Assembly (NCBI GenBank): GCA_016713325.1
Contig: JADJPJ010000002.1
Location: forward strand, 1 to 64,000
DNA length: 64,000 nucleotides
Direction of reading: 5' to 3'
Source: Candidatus Flexifilum affinis
GTDB lineage: Bacteria; Chloroflexota; Anaerolineae; Aggregatilineales; Phototrophicaceae
Below are positions 26,165 through 35,419 of the stretch, in pieces. The notes beneath the pieces are model-generated. The model made no database searches and was not told where the DNA came from. It was given only the letters and a program-made list of their open reading frames with translations. Position 1 is the stretch's first letter. Each line of letters starts with the position of its first letter. A program made the position numbers and the translations under genes.

Positions 26165-27224
26165 CGATATTGCCGATTTTCTGAAGAAGGTCAGCGATTC
26201 CACGCCCACATTGCGCGCGGAACGCTGTGTCAACCATCGGCACCAGCACGCGGGCCAGTGCACGGCCTGCGCTTCGGCCTGCCCGGTCAGCGCCATCACC
26301 CTGACGCCCATTCCCGCCATCGACGCGGGTGCCTGTCTGGCCTGCGGCGCGTGTGTCGCCGTCTGCCCGTCGGATGCCCTGGAAGGGGTTCGCTCGCTGG
26401 TCGAGATGTGGCGCAAAGCGCTGGAGACGGCCGGCTCGCACGAGAATACGGCCCTGGTCTGCCGCGCCATAGGGCAGGGCAACTTCGACGCGGCGCGCAT
26501 CCCCTGTGCGGGCGCGCTGCCCGCGGAGTTTTTCGTTGCGCTGGCTCTGGCCGGAATCGACCGAGTCACACTGCACGTCGCCGACTGCGGTGAATGCCCG
26601 GCCCTGGGCACCCTGGCACAGGCGCATCAGTCGATCTCCGATGCCAGTGACCTTCTCACGAAGGTGGAACGCATGCTGTCGGTCGAGTGGACGAGCGAAA
26701 CGCCGCCCCCACAGCGACCCAAACAGGCCGGTGTCACACGGCGCGGCCTGTTCAGCGCGCTGCGCAACCCGGCGGCCCTTGCCAATCAGCACGGTGATGA
26801 TCATCTTGAGGAATTGACTACCGCCGGTATCGGCTCGCGAAGGGCGCTGCTCCTCGACGCGCTCGGCAGGGTGGACGACATTGATCCCGCCGCGGCGCTT
26901 CAACTCTATGAGGACCACTGGGGCGCTGTAACGGCCGACGCCTCCCGCTGCATCGGCTGTCAGATGTGCGCGCAGTTCTGCCCGACCGAGGCGCTCTCTG
27001 CCACGGTCGACGATCGGAGCGGGGTGGTTACGCTGTGGTTCGATGCGGCGCGCTGTACCGCGTGCGGGCTTTGCCTGCGTGTCTGCTTCAAGGAAGCGCT
27101 GCACTTCGAGCCGGGTATCCCCCTGGTCGATCTGGCCAATAGCGAGTACAGGCCAATCTGGGAAGGGCTGCCGCCGGTGAACCCGCTCAAGAGCCCACAG
27201 GTGTTCAAAGCCCCGGCAAAATAG
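26148..27224 (+). CDS. Polyferredoxin with four 4Fe-4S cysteine sets
   Basis: A 358-residue protein with two pairs of ferredoxin motifs: CTACASACP and CLACGACVAVCP near the N terminus, CIGCQMCAQFCP and CTACGLCLRVC near the C terminus. The middle (about 85-165) has IPCAGAL and VADCGECPALG, a Cys layout like the small HdrA/MvhD-linked domain. It has no signal peptide or membrane segment, so it is cytoplasmic. It overlaps the response-regulator gene by 17 bp. Electron input to a cytoplasmic enzyme, or a sensor role beside the two-component system, is possible. Confidence 0.85.
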   Translation: MTPGINDIADFLKKVSDSTPTLRAERCVNHRHQHAGQCTACASACPVSAITLTPIPAIDAGACLACGACVAVCPSDALEGVRSLVEMWRKALETAGSHENTALVCRAIGQGNFDAARIPCAGALPAEFFVALALAGIDRVTLHVADCGECPALGTLAQAHQSISDASDLLTKVERMLSVEWTSETPPPQRPKQAGVTRRGLFSALRNPAALANQHGDDHLEELTTAGIGSRRALLLDALGRVDDIDPAAALQLYEDHWGAVTADASRCIGCQMCAQFCPTEALSATVDDRSGVVTLWFDAARCTACGLCLRVCFKEALHFEPGIPLVDLANSEYRPIWEGLPPVNPLKSPQVFKAPAK

Positions 27225-27240
27225 AGTCGTTCCGCCGGGG
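27211..27240. terminator. Hairpin at the end of the polyferredoxin gene, between convergent genes
   Basis: CCCCGGC at 27211-27217 pairs perfectly with GCCGGGG at 27234-27240, enclosing the stop codon region. It lies between convergent genes and could terminate both transcripts. No T run follows on either strand, so a rho-independent role is weakly supported. Confidence 0.35.
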
Positions 27241-27253
27241 CTGTCTAGGCAGT

Positions 27254-27871
27254 TCAGATCGTGTGGGGTTCCCGGACAATCGTCCTGAGGGGTTGATCCT
27301 CGGCTTTCCGCCAGTAATTATTCCCGGCGCAGCCGCTGCAAACCGGTTCGCCGTTCCGCAGCACTTCGCGCTCGTTGACGATCTCCTCGCCGCAGATGGA
27401 ACAGTTGACTCGAAGGCCGGGCCGGCTGATGATCTCGCTGAGCGACAGGGTTAACTCTACTGCGCTGGCCGAGAGCAGTTCGTCATTCGGCATATGCTGA
27501 TAGTTTTCGAGCTGCGCTCGCCAGTGCCCCAGTTCCGGCGTGTATTCGGCGGCGCGTTCGCGCGCCAGGGGCGACGGCCAGATGCGAAAGGCCTTACCCG
27601 TTTCCGAATCGACAAAGGTCGCCGCGACTTTGCCGTGGTCGATCAGCCGCATCGTTCGGTGTCCCAGCCAGCACCCGCTGGCCACCGAGACGCCGTCCGA
27701 AAAGCAGCCGTCCGTCTCGACAAAGGCATACACCCGCTTGTCTGTCTGTGGCAGATCCAGGCCCAGCAGGTCGGCCGCGTACAGGCCAATTCGCACACCC
27801 AGCACCTGACGCGGACACAGGTGATCGTGCATGCTCGTCAATTGTTCCAGAAACGGCTGTAGGGGTTTCAT
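27254..27871 (-). CDS. FmdE-domain protein with a C-terminal zinc ribbon
   Basis: A 205-residue protein. The N-terminal FmdE-like domain has HLCPRQVLGVRIG, where a Cys and His in the family bind metal or tungsten/molybdenum-enzyme partners, then VETDGCFSDGVSVASGCWLGHRTM. The C-terminal ribbon has CSICGEEIVNEREVLRNGEPVCSGC. FmdE-family proteins often neighbour molybdo- or tungsto-enzymes, consistent with the DMSO-reductase-type operon upstream; the reaction is not known. It is convergent with the polyferredoxin gene and read from 27871. Confidence 0.85.
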   Translation of the reverse strand: MKPLQPFLEQLTSMHDHLCPRQVLGVRIGLYAADLLGLDLPQTDKRVYAFVETDGCFSDGVSVASGCWLGHRTMRLIDHGKVAATFVDSETGKAFRIWPSPLARERAAEYTPELGHWRAQLENYQHMPNDELLSASAVELTLSLSEIISRPGLRVNCSICGEEIVNEREVLRNGEPVCSGCAGNNYWRKAEDQPLRTIVREPHTI

Positions 27872-28010
27872 GAAAAGTCGTCGCGCGATAAGGCGCGGTC
27901 CTCGCTCTCTGATTCAGTTCGTGATCAGGAGGCCTGCGGACCATGGGGGGAAGTGCGTGTGTTCAGGATGGCCGAGCCTCCCTACACCCAGTCATTATAA
28001 CACACGCTTC

Positions 28011-29831
28011 TCATCTTGCACTCATTTTTGGAGAATTCATGAGTTTGGATGCCAGCATGGTACTGGCATCCAGAGTATTGCGTGACTTACGGACGCGGGC
28101 AGAGGCGCGCGGGGAGATGGATGACGGCTCAGTCAAAGCCGGAGCGCCCGGCACCGGGCTGGAGGTCTGCCAGTTGCCGAGCGGTGTCGCCAGGCAGTCG
28201 GGCGAGGGCGTCGTGACCGTGATTCCGTAGTTGTCCAGGCCGGCGGCCGTGTTCAGACTGTCGCCGGTGCTGCACTGCAAGCCTTCGGTGCTGGTCGCGT
28301 AGTAAGGCCCGTAGGTGCTGCCCCACCAGTTATTGCCCATGGCCATATTCGAGCCGCCGACGTACCGGACCGCCGCATCGTTGTTGCAGACGATCGCCGA
28401 GCTTCCCACCGTGGTTGCCCCACCATCCTGGTAGAACGCCGAACCATCCGATGCGCTGTTATAGGTGATCAGCGCTCGGCCCAGGTAGATGCCCGCCGCG
28501 AAGCCTGCGGTGTTGTCGTTGACGGTCCCGCCGCTGATGGTGACGCTTGACGAATCCGTGGCGAAAATCGCACCGCCCGTGCTGCCGGCGTTGTTGGTAT
28601 CCAGACTGCCGCCGTTCATGGTGAAGCTGGCGCCACTCGTAAGATAGAGTCCACCGCCCAGTTCGGACACGCTGTTACCGGTGATTGATCCCGAATCCAG
28701 CGTGACGGTGGTCCCTGCATCGGTGGCATAGACGCCACCGCCGCGGAAGAGAGCGCCCGCGGTGTGGCCGCTGATCGACCCGCCGTTGATCGTCAGGTCA
28801 GCACCAAAGGAGAGATGCACGCCGGCGCCCCAGGCCGCGCCAACCAGCGTGTTCGACGTGATGCTTCCGCCATTCAACTGAATGAGCGCGCTAAACTGGG
28901 CCATGATGCCGCCGCCGATGGTGTCACCGTTGTTGCCGGTGATCGTCCCTCCGGTCTGAGTGAACACCGTGCCGCTGTCTTTGGCATAGATGCCGCCGCC
29001 GCCGATCGTCGTCGTGTTGGCCGTGATCGTGCCGCCGCTCATGGTCATCGTCGCGCCGTCTTCCAGGTAGACGGCGCCGCCCTGCTGGAAGCCTGCATCG
29101 TTGGTGGTGAGCGTCCCGCCCTGCATATCCACGAACGCGCCGCCACTGGCAAAGATGCCGCCGCCGCGTCCGCCAATATTTCGGAAGAGCGTGCCGCTGG
29201 TGATGCGAACAACCGTGCCTGATCCGAAGGCGAAGATGCCCGCGCCTACCTCGAAGGAGTCGTTGTCTTCAAGAGCGCCTCCGGCGACGGTGACCAGTCC
29301 GCCGTTGGTGACATAGGCGCCCGCCCCGTAGCCAGCATAATTGAACAGGAGCAGTGCGCCAGCGCCCACCGTCAGGCTGCCGCCGTTGACGTACACGGCG
29401 CCGCCATCGCCGGACGGGGAAGTCGATGACACACCACCATGCGTGAGCGTAATACTGAACAGCGAGAGACTGCCAGTCACGTTGAAGATGCGTCCGTTGA
29501 AATCGCCGTCGACCGTGACGCCGCCACCGTTCAGGGTTATGGCGCTGGTTACCGCCATTTCGCCGTTGATAACAATCGGGCCTGCTACGCCGACGGTGAC
29601 GGTGTGCGATCCGCCCAGTGCGTTGGCTTGCTCAATGGCAGCGCGCAGCGTACAGACACTTCCCGCGGTCTCGCAGAGCCCGTCACCGGTATCGTCGTCG
29701 CTGGCGTCACCAGCATCATCGACGGTGAAGGAGGCAGCAGCAGCGGGGGAAACGGCCGTGAAAAGGAGCATCACGAGACAAATGACACCAAGCCAATGGC
29801 GTGTGGGATGATGATGGTTCAATAACTGCAA
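28011..29831 (-). CDS. Secreted parallel beta-helix protein with CSLREA-type N terminus
   Basis: A protein of about 606 residues. A signal peptide (HWLGVICLVMLLFTAVSPAAAA) is followed by the CSLREA-like motif GLCETAGSVCTLRAAIEQANA, then about 400 residues of repeated short Gly/Asn/Thr-rich rungs such as GGTITANTTTIGGGGIYAKDSG and GGSITSNTLVGAAWGAGVHLSFG, typical of a right-handed beta-helix. The frame opens at 29939; TTG 29831 is chosen because GGAGG lies 7 bases upstream and a signal peptide then starts the protein. It is a likely cell-surface or adhesin-like protein. It lies downstream of the dockerin protein gene. Confidence 0.78.
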   Translation of the reverse strand: MQLLNHHHPTRHWLGVICLVMLLFTAVSPAAAASFTVDDAGDASDDDTGDGLCETAGSVCTLRAAIEQANALGGSHTVTVGVAGPIVINGEMAVTSAITLNGGGVTVDGDFNGRIFNVTGSLSLFSITLTHGGVSSTSPSGDGGAVYVNGGSLTVGAGALLLFNYAGYGAGAYVTNGGLVTVAGGALEDNDSFEVGAGIFAFGSGTVVRITSGTLFRNIGGRGGGIFASGGAFVDMQGGTLTTNDAGFQQGGAVYLEDGATMTMSGGTITANTTTIGGGGIYAKDSGTVFTQTGGTITGNNGDTIGGGIMAQFSALIQLNGGSITSNTLVGAAWGAGVHLSFGADLTINGGSISGHTAGALFRGGGVYATDAGTTVTLDSGSITGNSVSELGGGLYLTSGASFTMNGGSLDTNNAGSTGGAIFATDSSSVTISGGTVNDNTAGFAAGIYLGRALITYNSASDGSAFYQDGGATTVGSSAIVCNNDAAVRYVGGSNMAMGNNWWGSTYGPYYATSTEGLQCSTGDSLNTAAGLDNYGITVTTPSPDCLATPLGNWQTSSPVPGAPALTEPSSISPRASARVRKSRNTLDASTMLASKLMNSPKMSAR

Positions 29832-30047
29832 GTCAAGACCTCCAGGATGCCATCGAGGTGCGATGAGACAGATTGATACGTGAACGGTGGGTGATATGAA
29901 ACAAAACACCCTCACCCGTCGAGATGATTCGCATGTCAACGAAGTTATTATGGCATAACCGATCTTGCAGTTTCCTAAACATGGCTACCGTCCAATGGAT
30001 AAGTGGACGATGGAATGCCTCGGAAGTTCACCAACGCCTGTGAGGCT

Positions 30048-31676
30048 TTACATAGGCGCGCCAGAACTGCCGAAACTGCTGGAGAGCAGCGAGAAGTCAG
30101 AGATGTTGACCACAGAGTCCAGATTGAAATCGGCACGTGCATCGAATCCCGCCATGCCGCCGGATAGTCCAAACGTAGCAGCCAACAGCGAGAAATCCAC
30201 GATGTTGACCTGATTGTTGTTGTTGACATCGCCTTCGGGCAGCGCTCCAAGACTGATGACGTTGTTGCCCGCCACCAGATTCACCGTCTGGGTAAAGCCA
30301 AGCGTATGAATCCCTTTGAGCCATACGCGATAGGCGCCTGTCGGCAGCTCCTGAATCTGGAATTGCCCGCTGGAATTGGTGGACACCAGTCGATGGACCA
30401 GGGGCCTGCTGCTCCCGATGGGGGTGATGTGCAGTAGGAGAGGGATCGCCAGGGCGAGATTCGGAGCGGCGGACCGTCCCTGAAGCTGCACCGATGCGCT
30501 GATCTGGGCGGTGCCAAAATCGCCCTGGTTTATATAGACCTTGACCGGGGGATGGCCGATCCAGTCAGCACCGAAGATGTCCATGCGCCCATCACCGTTC
30601 AGATCGCCGAAACGGGCGTTGTGCGCCGCTACCGTGTCGATCTGCTGTTTGGTGAAGGTCGGCGCGGCGCCGCCGTTGTTGATATAGATGGACAGGTCTT
30701 CCAGCTCCAGACCCATCAGGATATCGAGATTGCCGTCGTTGTTGAAATCGGCCAGCTCCGGATGGTGCGCGCCCATGGCGGGGTCGATCACGCGCCTGGT
30801 CCAGTTCGCCGAGGTCGGATCGGCTGGCGCTTCGTACCAAGCGAACTCTGCCCGCGCATGCGGGTCCATCGGCGCCAGATCCAGCCGCCCATCGCCGTTC
30901 AGGTCGCCGAGGACGACCTCCTGGCCGACCGCGCCAACGATCGGGAATAAATCCCAGGTTCCGGTCAGCGGGTCGCCGGGGTTCCGTAGCCACCCAAACG
31001 GCAGTGCCATATCGAGATCGCCATCGCGGTCGATATCGCCCAGGGAGATGCCGAAGGGCACCTGCGCTGTCATGGTGCGGTTGGTCCACTGATAGGGCGT
31101 CACTTGAATCCACAAGTGTGAGTGACCGTTGCCACTCGTTACTACGTCCATCCGACCGTCGTTGTTGAGATCGCCGACTTCGATGTCGTGCGCCCACAAA
31201 CCGTGGCTGCCGATGGCATGATGCAGCCAGTTTGCGCCCACTTTGGGATCTGAGCCGACACCCGAAGGTGTGTTGCGAAGCGGATTCTCAAACCACAGGA
31301 CGTTGTTTACGTCACCCCCATCGCCGACGACGATGTCGTAGTCGCTGTCACCGTCAAGGTCCACCGCCTGCATGTCGGTCGTGAATTCAATGTAGACCGG
31401 ATTGGCCCGGATGACATGCATGGCGTAATTGGCGCCCGATTCGTACCAGACCAGCGATCGGCCCGGCACTGCACCGCCCAGGATGCCGTCGGCGTCGCCG
31501 TCCATATCGATGTCGGCGACGGCCTTGGTATCCCCGCTGTTCAGCGCGTCGATGGTCGTCGCCTGAAACGGAATGCTGTCGGCCGACTGGGCCAGTTGGT
31601 TCTGAAAAAAGATGAGACTGAGGACAGTAGCGAGAATTGAGAAGGCGAGAACGGTGCTGCGTCTTACAAGCGTCAT
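30048..31676 (-). CDS. Secreted FG-GAP/VCBS-repeat protein with C-terminal dockerin-like repeats
   Basis: A 542-residue protein with an N-terminal signal peptide (VLAFSILATVLSLIFF), then FG-GAP/VCBS repeats with Ca-binding loops (DIDMDGDADGI, DLDGDSDYDI, DLNNDGRMDV, DIDRDGDLDM, DLNGDGRLDL, DFNNDGNLDI, DLNGDGRMDI), a carboxypeptidase-regulatory-like beta module (about 410-480), and two dockerin-type repeats, EGDVNNNNQVNIVDFSLL and RADFNLDSVVNISDFSLL. It starts only 14 bp after the stop of the large regulator gene and is probably co-transcribed with it. No cohesin partner is in the window. Confidence 0.85.
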   Translation of the reverse strand: MTLVRRSTVLAFSILATVLSLIFFQNQLAQSADSIPFQATTIDALNSGDTKAVADIDMDGDADGILGGAVPGRSLVWYESGANYAMHVIRANPVYIEFTTDMQAVDLDGDSDYDIVVGDGGDVNNVLWFENPLRNTPSGVGSDPKVGANWLHHAIGSHGLWAHDIEVGDLNNDGRMDVVTSGNGHSHLWIQVTPYQWTNRTMTAQVPFGISLGDIDRDGDLDMALPFGWLRNPGDPLTGTWDLFPIVGAVGQEVVLGDLNGDGRLDLAPMDPHARAEFAWYEAPADPTSANWTRRVIDPAMGAHHPELADFNNDGNLDILMGLELEDLSIYINNGGAAPTFTKQQIDTVAAHNARFGDLNGDGRMDIFGADWIGHPPVKVYINQGDFGTAQISASVQLQGRSAAPNLALAIPLLLHITPIGSSRPLVHRLVSTNSSGQFQIQELPTGAYRVWLKGIHTLGFTQTVNLVAGNNVISLGALPEGDVNNNNQVNIVDFSLLAATFGLSGGMAGFDARADFNLDSVVNISDFSLLSSSFGSSGAPM

Positions 31677-31690
31677 TGATCACCCAGATA

Positions 31691-34600
31691 CTAATCGGAC
31701 TGAAAAATGTAGCCGATGCGCGCCTGGTTGTGAATGTAGGTCGACGGTTCCAGTTTCTTGCGCAATCGAGAGATGTGGACCCATAGATACTGGGTCTCCG
31801 TACGATATTCCGGCCCCCAGACCTGTTCGAGCAAAGTCTGGTGGACGACCACCTGGCCCATGTTCTTGACCAGCACGTTGAGCAAATCATACTCGATTCG
31901 CGTCAAAGACACAGGTTTGTGGTTGACATATACCATACGTCGACCGAAGTCGATGCGCAAGTCGCCCAGGTCGAGCGGGGCCTCCGTGCGATCTCTCAGT
32001 TGTTTCCGACGGAACAGCAGTTTGACTCGGGCAAGCAGCTCCGCGTCTGTAATCGGCGCGACAAGATAATCTTCGGCTCCGGCATTGAGCGCCTTGACGC
32101 GATGGTCGTCCTGCGCCCGGTCGGCGACGACGACGATCGGCACATCCACAGTTCGGTGCAGCCGCTCCACCACCGTGACGGCGTCGTCCTCCGGCAGATT
32201 CCCATCGATGACAATCAGATCCAGATGGGTGAGCTTGACCTCGCCAATGGCATCCTGCGGCGAGCAATGTCTGAGCAGGTCGTAGCCTTCGCGTTCAAGC
32301 AGGCCAGACAGATTGCTGAAAAGGGTCGATCCCCCTTCAATCATCATGAGAGTATGCGGAACGCGCAGTGGCGCGCCGGTTGCTTGATCCTGCGTGGCGC
32401 TCGACTCGGTGTCAGGATGCTCGTCCGGTTGCTCATCCGGCATAACGGGCAGCGTGATGACAAGTTGCTGTGTTTTCCCCGCGACCGCTTGATTGGTAAT
32501 GCGCGCCTGGAAAAACTGACCCAGCAGGTAGAAGGGGTAGACATCCTCCAGCAAATCCAGCCGAAGCTCGTGAGAGACCACGTCGAATGGCGACAACTCT
32601 CCGAGGCGTCGCGCGGTGGCAAGCGTTTGCTCCACCACGATACTGTGGGCGGCCCCACTCGCCTCCAGATAAATATTGACCGGCATGTTGGGCTCACTGC
32701 GAACCAGGGAGTCCTGGAACAGCCGGACCAGCGCTCGACGGCCGATCTCCGGATCCATCTCGACCAGGTGCTTTTCGGAAGCGCCCTCGTAAGTCATGAG
32801 CGGATGGGAGTCTTCAAAACAGTCGTCGATGATCGTCTTGATCATCTGGTCAAGATCGACAAGCGCGTAATGATGCCCCGTCTCTGAGGCTCGTACGGTC
32901 GAATACTCGGCGACATTTTGCACGAGCTGCTGCATCGCCGCGATGGCCCGCCTGACATCGCTCAGCCGCGCCAGGCGCTGGCTGCGATTGCCTTTTTCAT
33001 TCTCATTGATCAGCAGATCGACGCTGTTCGCCAATTCCTTGCCGGTGGTCGAAAGCGTATTGACCAGGAATTCGACGGTGTCCGACGGCGCACGGATGCT
33101 CTCCACAGGCGTAATGGTCTGGACGAGCCCAACCCAGCTCCGGTTCCACTTCTTCACATGGTCGATGACGATGAACTCGACGCGCACCAACTGGCCCGAC
33201 TCGGTGAGCTTGAATTCAACGATCGGGTAATTGTCTTTCGCGTCTGCCTTGCTGTTGTTGATGATGTCGACGGCAGCATAGAGAAGGCTTCGCGTTTGCT
33301 CGGAATTCTCCGACCGCGCCGATAGCAGGTCGAGCAGGACGAGGGGCTGCCTGCCGAGGAATTCAGCGGGCTTGATGCCCATCAGCTCTGTCGCCTGTGG
33401 ATTGCAGAAGGCGATGTGGCTGGTATCGTCGACGAAGAAGATACCTTCGGTGATGCTGCGCAGGATCGCCTCAAGCCGGACCGTCTTCTCCGTCAGAGCC
33501 TCGATCAGTGTGATACGCTCCAGCGCCTGACCCGCGGCCACCAGCAGATTGCTCACCAGCGCCACGCCATCCAGCCCGAACTGCTTATCGCCGGGGACGC
33601 TGATGACCGTACCGCCGATCAGGCGCGCTGAGTCTTCCAGGGGCAGGAAGAGAAGCTGGCGTGTATTGAGCGCGCGGAACAGAGGGCGCAGGGGATCGGT
33701 CGGGCTGAGCTGGTTTTGCAGCAGCAGGCGGCTATCGCGGTGGATGTGGGCGTCCAGGTCGCCGATATTGCTCTGCTTCAGCAGATTGCCGAAAGTATCA
33801 CGCGCAGCGGCCAGGTCGGCATACGAATAGACGGTAGCTTCGTCGCGGACATCTCCCAGGAGCCAAACGAGCGCGTGCTCGACATTGGGAATCGCTTCGA
33901 TCAGGTGGCAAAGCGTCGTGGCAATTTCCGCCGCGGTGGAGACGCGCAGCAGAGTCTGCCAGCCATTCAGCAGGACCTGGTTAGCCTGAACCTGCTGGGT
34001 CTGGGCTTCATGGAAAAAGGTGTTCTGCAGTGACCCGACCAACTGACCGGCCAGGATCTCGAATACGCTGATATCGTCGAGATCGAACTGTTGATCTGCG
34101 CTGCCGAACAGGACCAGGCTGCCGATGATGTCCGTATGCTGGCGCAACGGGAGCGTCAGCACCGACCGGGCGTTGGACAGGATGCCGAGCGGCGTGTAAT
34201 ACCGGTCACGCGAGATATCGGTGAAGGCCTCGATCGTGCCGGTGAACATCGAGCGCATGAACGGATCGGTCAGCGATGGTTCCCGGATCGACGGCGCGAA
34301 GCTGAGCTGCTTTCCGCGGAAGTAGCCGGCTGCGTAGATGCGCGCGATACCGTTCTCCGGAATGATGATGGCGGCGCCATACAGCGAAAACGTGGAACAG
34401 ATCAGCCGTACCGTCTTCTCGATGAAGATTTCCGGCTCCGTCTGCGCGTTGAGCTGCTGGGTCATGTTCATGATCTGGTAGAGCGCAAGCTCGCGGCGAA
34501 ACTCGCGTTGGTTGCGCTGACCACGCCGGATGCACACGCGCAGCCGGTTGGCGAACTCGACATCCGACAGCGTGCGGTGCACGAAATCGTCGGTCCCAGC

Positions 34601-34918
34601 CTCGACGAGATTGGCCTGATAAATGCTCGACCTGTTTTCGGTGATGACCAGCAGGGGAGTCTCGGGCTTCAGCCGTTTGAGTTCGACAATCGTAACGTAG
34701 GTTTGATCGGCAAAGACTGCGTCATCCAGCATGATCAGCGCATAGGTCCGCTCATGCAGCCGGGTTTCGGCCGACGCGAAATTGTCGACCGTGTCGTAGG
34801 TGTAGCCAACCGGAAGTCCGGGAAGATCACCGGACCTCTGATGGGAGATCAGAAGGATGTGCTCGGCGTTGGCGCTTGATCCTGCGCTGCCGCCGGCTGT
34901 GCTGTCGGGCTGGTTCAT
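31691..34918 (-). CDS. One-chain hybrid regulator: REC-GAF-GAF-PAS-degenerate kinase-REC-OmpR winged helix
   Basis: This 1,075-residue cytoplasmic protein joins a receiver-like domain (20-133), two GAF domains (about 155-300 and 320-470), a PAS domain (about 485-605), a kinase-like core (612-826), a second receiver (856-970) and an OmpR/PhoB winged helix (about 982-1073, RIEYDLLNVLVKNMGQVV and VHISRLRKKL). The kinase core has no HE/D-LR-P motif, no N-box Asn and no DxGxG loop. Receiver 2 keeps the Asp in LIVIDGNLP but has Ala in place of the Lys (YLVAPI) and lost the acidic pair. Receiver 1 likewise lacks Lys. It follows an FHA gene by 33 bp and is 14 bp from the FG-GAP gene, so it likely acts by ligand or protein binding. 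Confidence 0.85.
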   Translation of the reverse strand: MNQPDSTAGGSAGSSANAEHILLISHQRSGDLPGLPVGYTYDTVDNFASAETRLHERTYALIMLDDAVFADQTYVTIVELKRLKPETPLLVITENRSSIYQANLVEAGTDDFVHRTLSDVEFANRLRVCIRRGQRNQREFRRELALYQIMNMTQQLNAQTEPEIFIEKTVRLICSTFSLYGAAIIIPENGIARIYAAGYFRGKQLSFAPSIREPSLTDPFMRSMFTGTIEAFTDISRDRYYTPLGILSNARSVLTLPLRQHTDIIGSLVLFGSADQQFDLDDISVFEILAGQLVGSLQNTFFHEAQTQQVQANQVLLNGWQTLLRVSTAAEIATTLCHLIEAIPNVEHALVWLLGDVRDEATVYSYADLAAARDTFGNLLKQSNIGDLDAHIHRDSRLLLQNQLSPTDPLRPLFRALNTRQLLFLPLEDSARLIGGTVISVPGDKQFGLDGVALVSNLLVAAGQALERITLIEALTEKTVRLEAILRSITEGIFFVDDTSHIAFCNPQATELMGIKPAEFLGRQPLVLLDLLSARSENSEQTRSLLYAAVDIINNSKADAKDNYPIVEFKLTESGQLVRVEFIVIDHVKKWNRSWVGLVQTITPVESIRAPSDTVEFLVNTLSTTGKELANSVDLLINENEKGNRSQRLARLSDVRRAIAAMQQLVQNVAEYSTVRASETGHHYALVDLDQMIKTIIDDCFEDSHPLMTYEGASEKHLVEMDPEIGRRALVRLFQDSLVRSEPNMPVNIYLEASGAAHSIVVEQTLATARRLGELSPFDVVSHELRLDLLEDVYPFYLLGQFFQARITNQAVAGKTQQLVITLPVMPDEQPDEHPDTESSATQDQATGAPLRVPHTLMMIEGGSTLFSNLSGLLEREGYDLLRHCSPQDAIGEVKLTHLDLIVIDGNLPEDDAVTVVERLHRTVDVPIVVVADRAQDDHRVKALNAGAEDYLVAPITDAELLARVKLLFRRKQLRDRTEAPLDLGDLRIDFGRRMVYVNHKPVSLTRIEYDLLNVLVKNMGQVVVHQTLLEQVWGPEYRTETQYLWVHISRLRKKLEPSTYIHNQARIGYIFQSD

Positions 34919-34951
34919 TTGGAACCGATGCTTCCTAATCTCTGAGCGTCG

Positions 34952-35419
34952 TTAGCTGGATGGGAAGAGGGAATTGGCGATCGTTCCAACACGATAAGGT
35001 GGAAAGCGAACTTCCAGAGGCATTGCCCCAAGCTGTATGGTCGACCAATCGCGCAGGGCAAAAGGAGACTTCGAGCGGATGCGCTCCTGATCTACGAACA
35101 CCCCGCTGGCGCTGTTCTGGTCAATGATGTAGAGAGTCCCGCTGTCGAGCTTGAGCACGGCATGCAGCGGCGCGACCGCCAGATTCTGCGCGTCGTAGGG
35201 GTCGAGATCGATATGCGGGACTTCCGGATCGCCGCTGGATCCACGGCCCAGAGTAACTCGGTCAGAGATATAGAAAACCAGAGTGATGCCCATGCGGACA
35301 ACCCGAAGTGCAATCTGTTGTTGACCGTACATCCATTTCGCGAGTTGGGCTTTATCTTGTTCGCCGGGGCGTGTGCCAGTCGCACCATCAGCCAGAGCGT
35401 ACGTAAGCATCCCGGACAT
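34952..35419 (-). CDS. FHA-domain protein
   Basis: A 155-residue cytoplasmic protein whose central 60-135 region is an FHA domain: VTLGRGSSG gives the conserved Gly-Arg, VAPLHAVL the Ser/His position (here Pro-Leu-His), and DQNSASGVFVDQERI the Asn-Gly-like loop. FHA domains bind phosphothreonine peptides. GGAGG 4 bases upstream supports ATG 35419. It is the first gene of the operon with the large hybrid regulator and probably ties that regulator to Ser/Thr-kinase signalling; no Ser/Thr kinase gene is in the window. Confidence 0.85.
   Translation of the reverse strand: MSGMLTYALADGATGTRPGEQDKAQLAKWMYGQQQIALRVVRMGITLVFYISDRVTLGRGSSGDPEVPHIDLDPYDAQNLAVAPLHAVLKLDSGTLYIIDQNSASGVFVDQERIRSKSPFALRDWSTIQLGAMPLEVRFPPYRVGTIANSLFPSS

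Noticed and set aside
27211..27240. Strong rho-independent terminator at the polyferredoxin end
   Set aside because: The stem is clear but no T run follows on either strand, so it is listed only as a possible terminator with low confidence.
28011..29831. Repetitive rungs of the beta-helix gene as a tandem DNA repeat
   Set aside because: The repetition is at the protein level, with different codons and unequal lengths.
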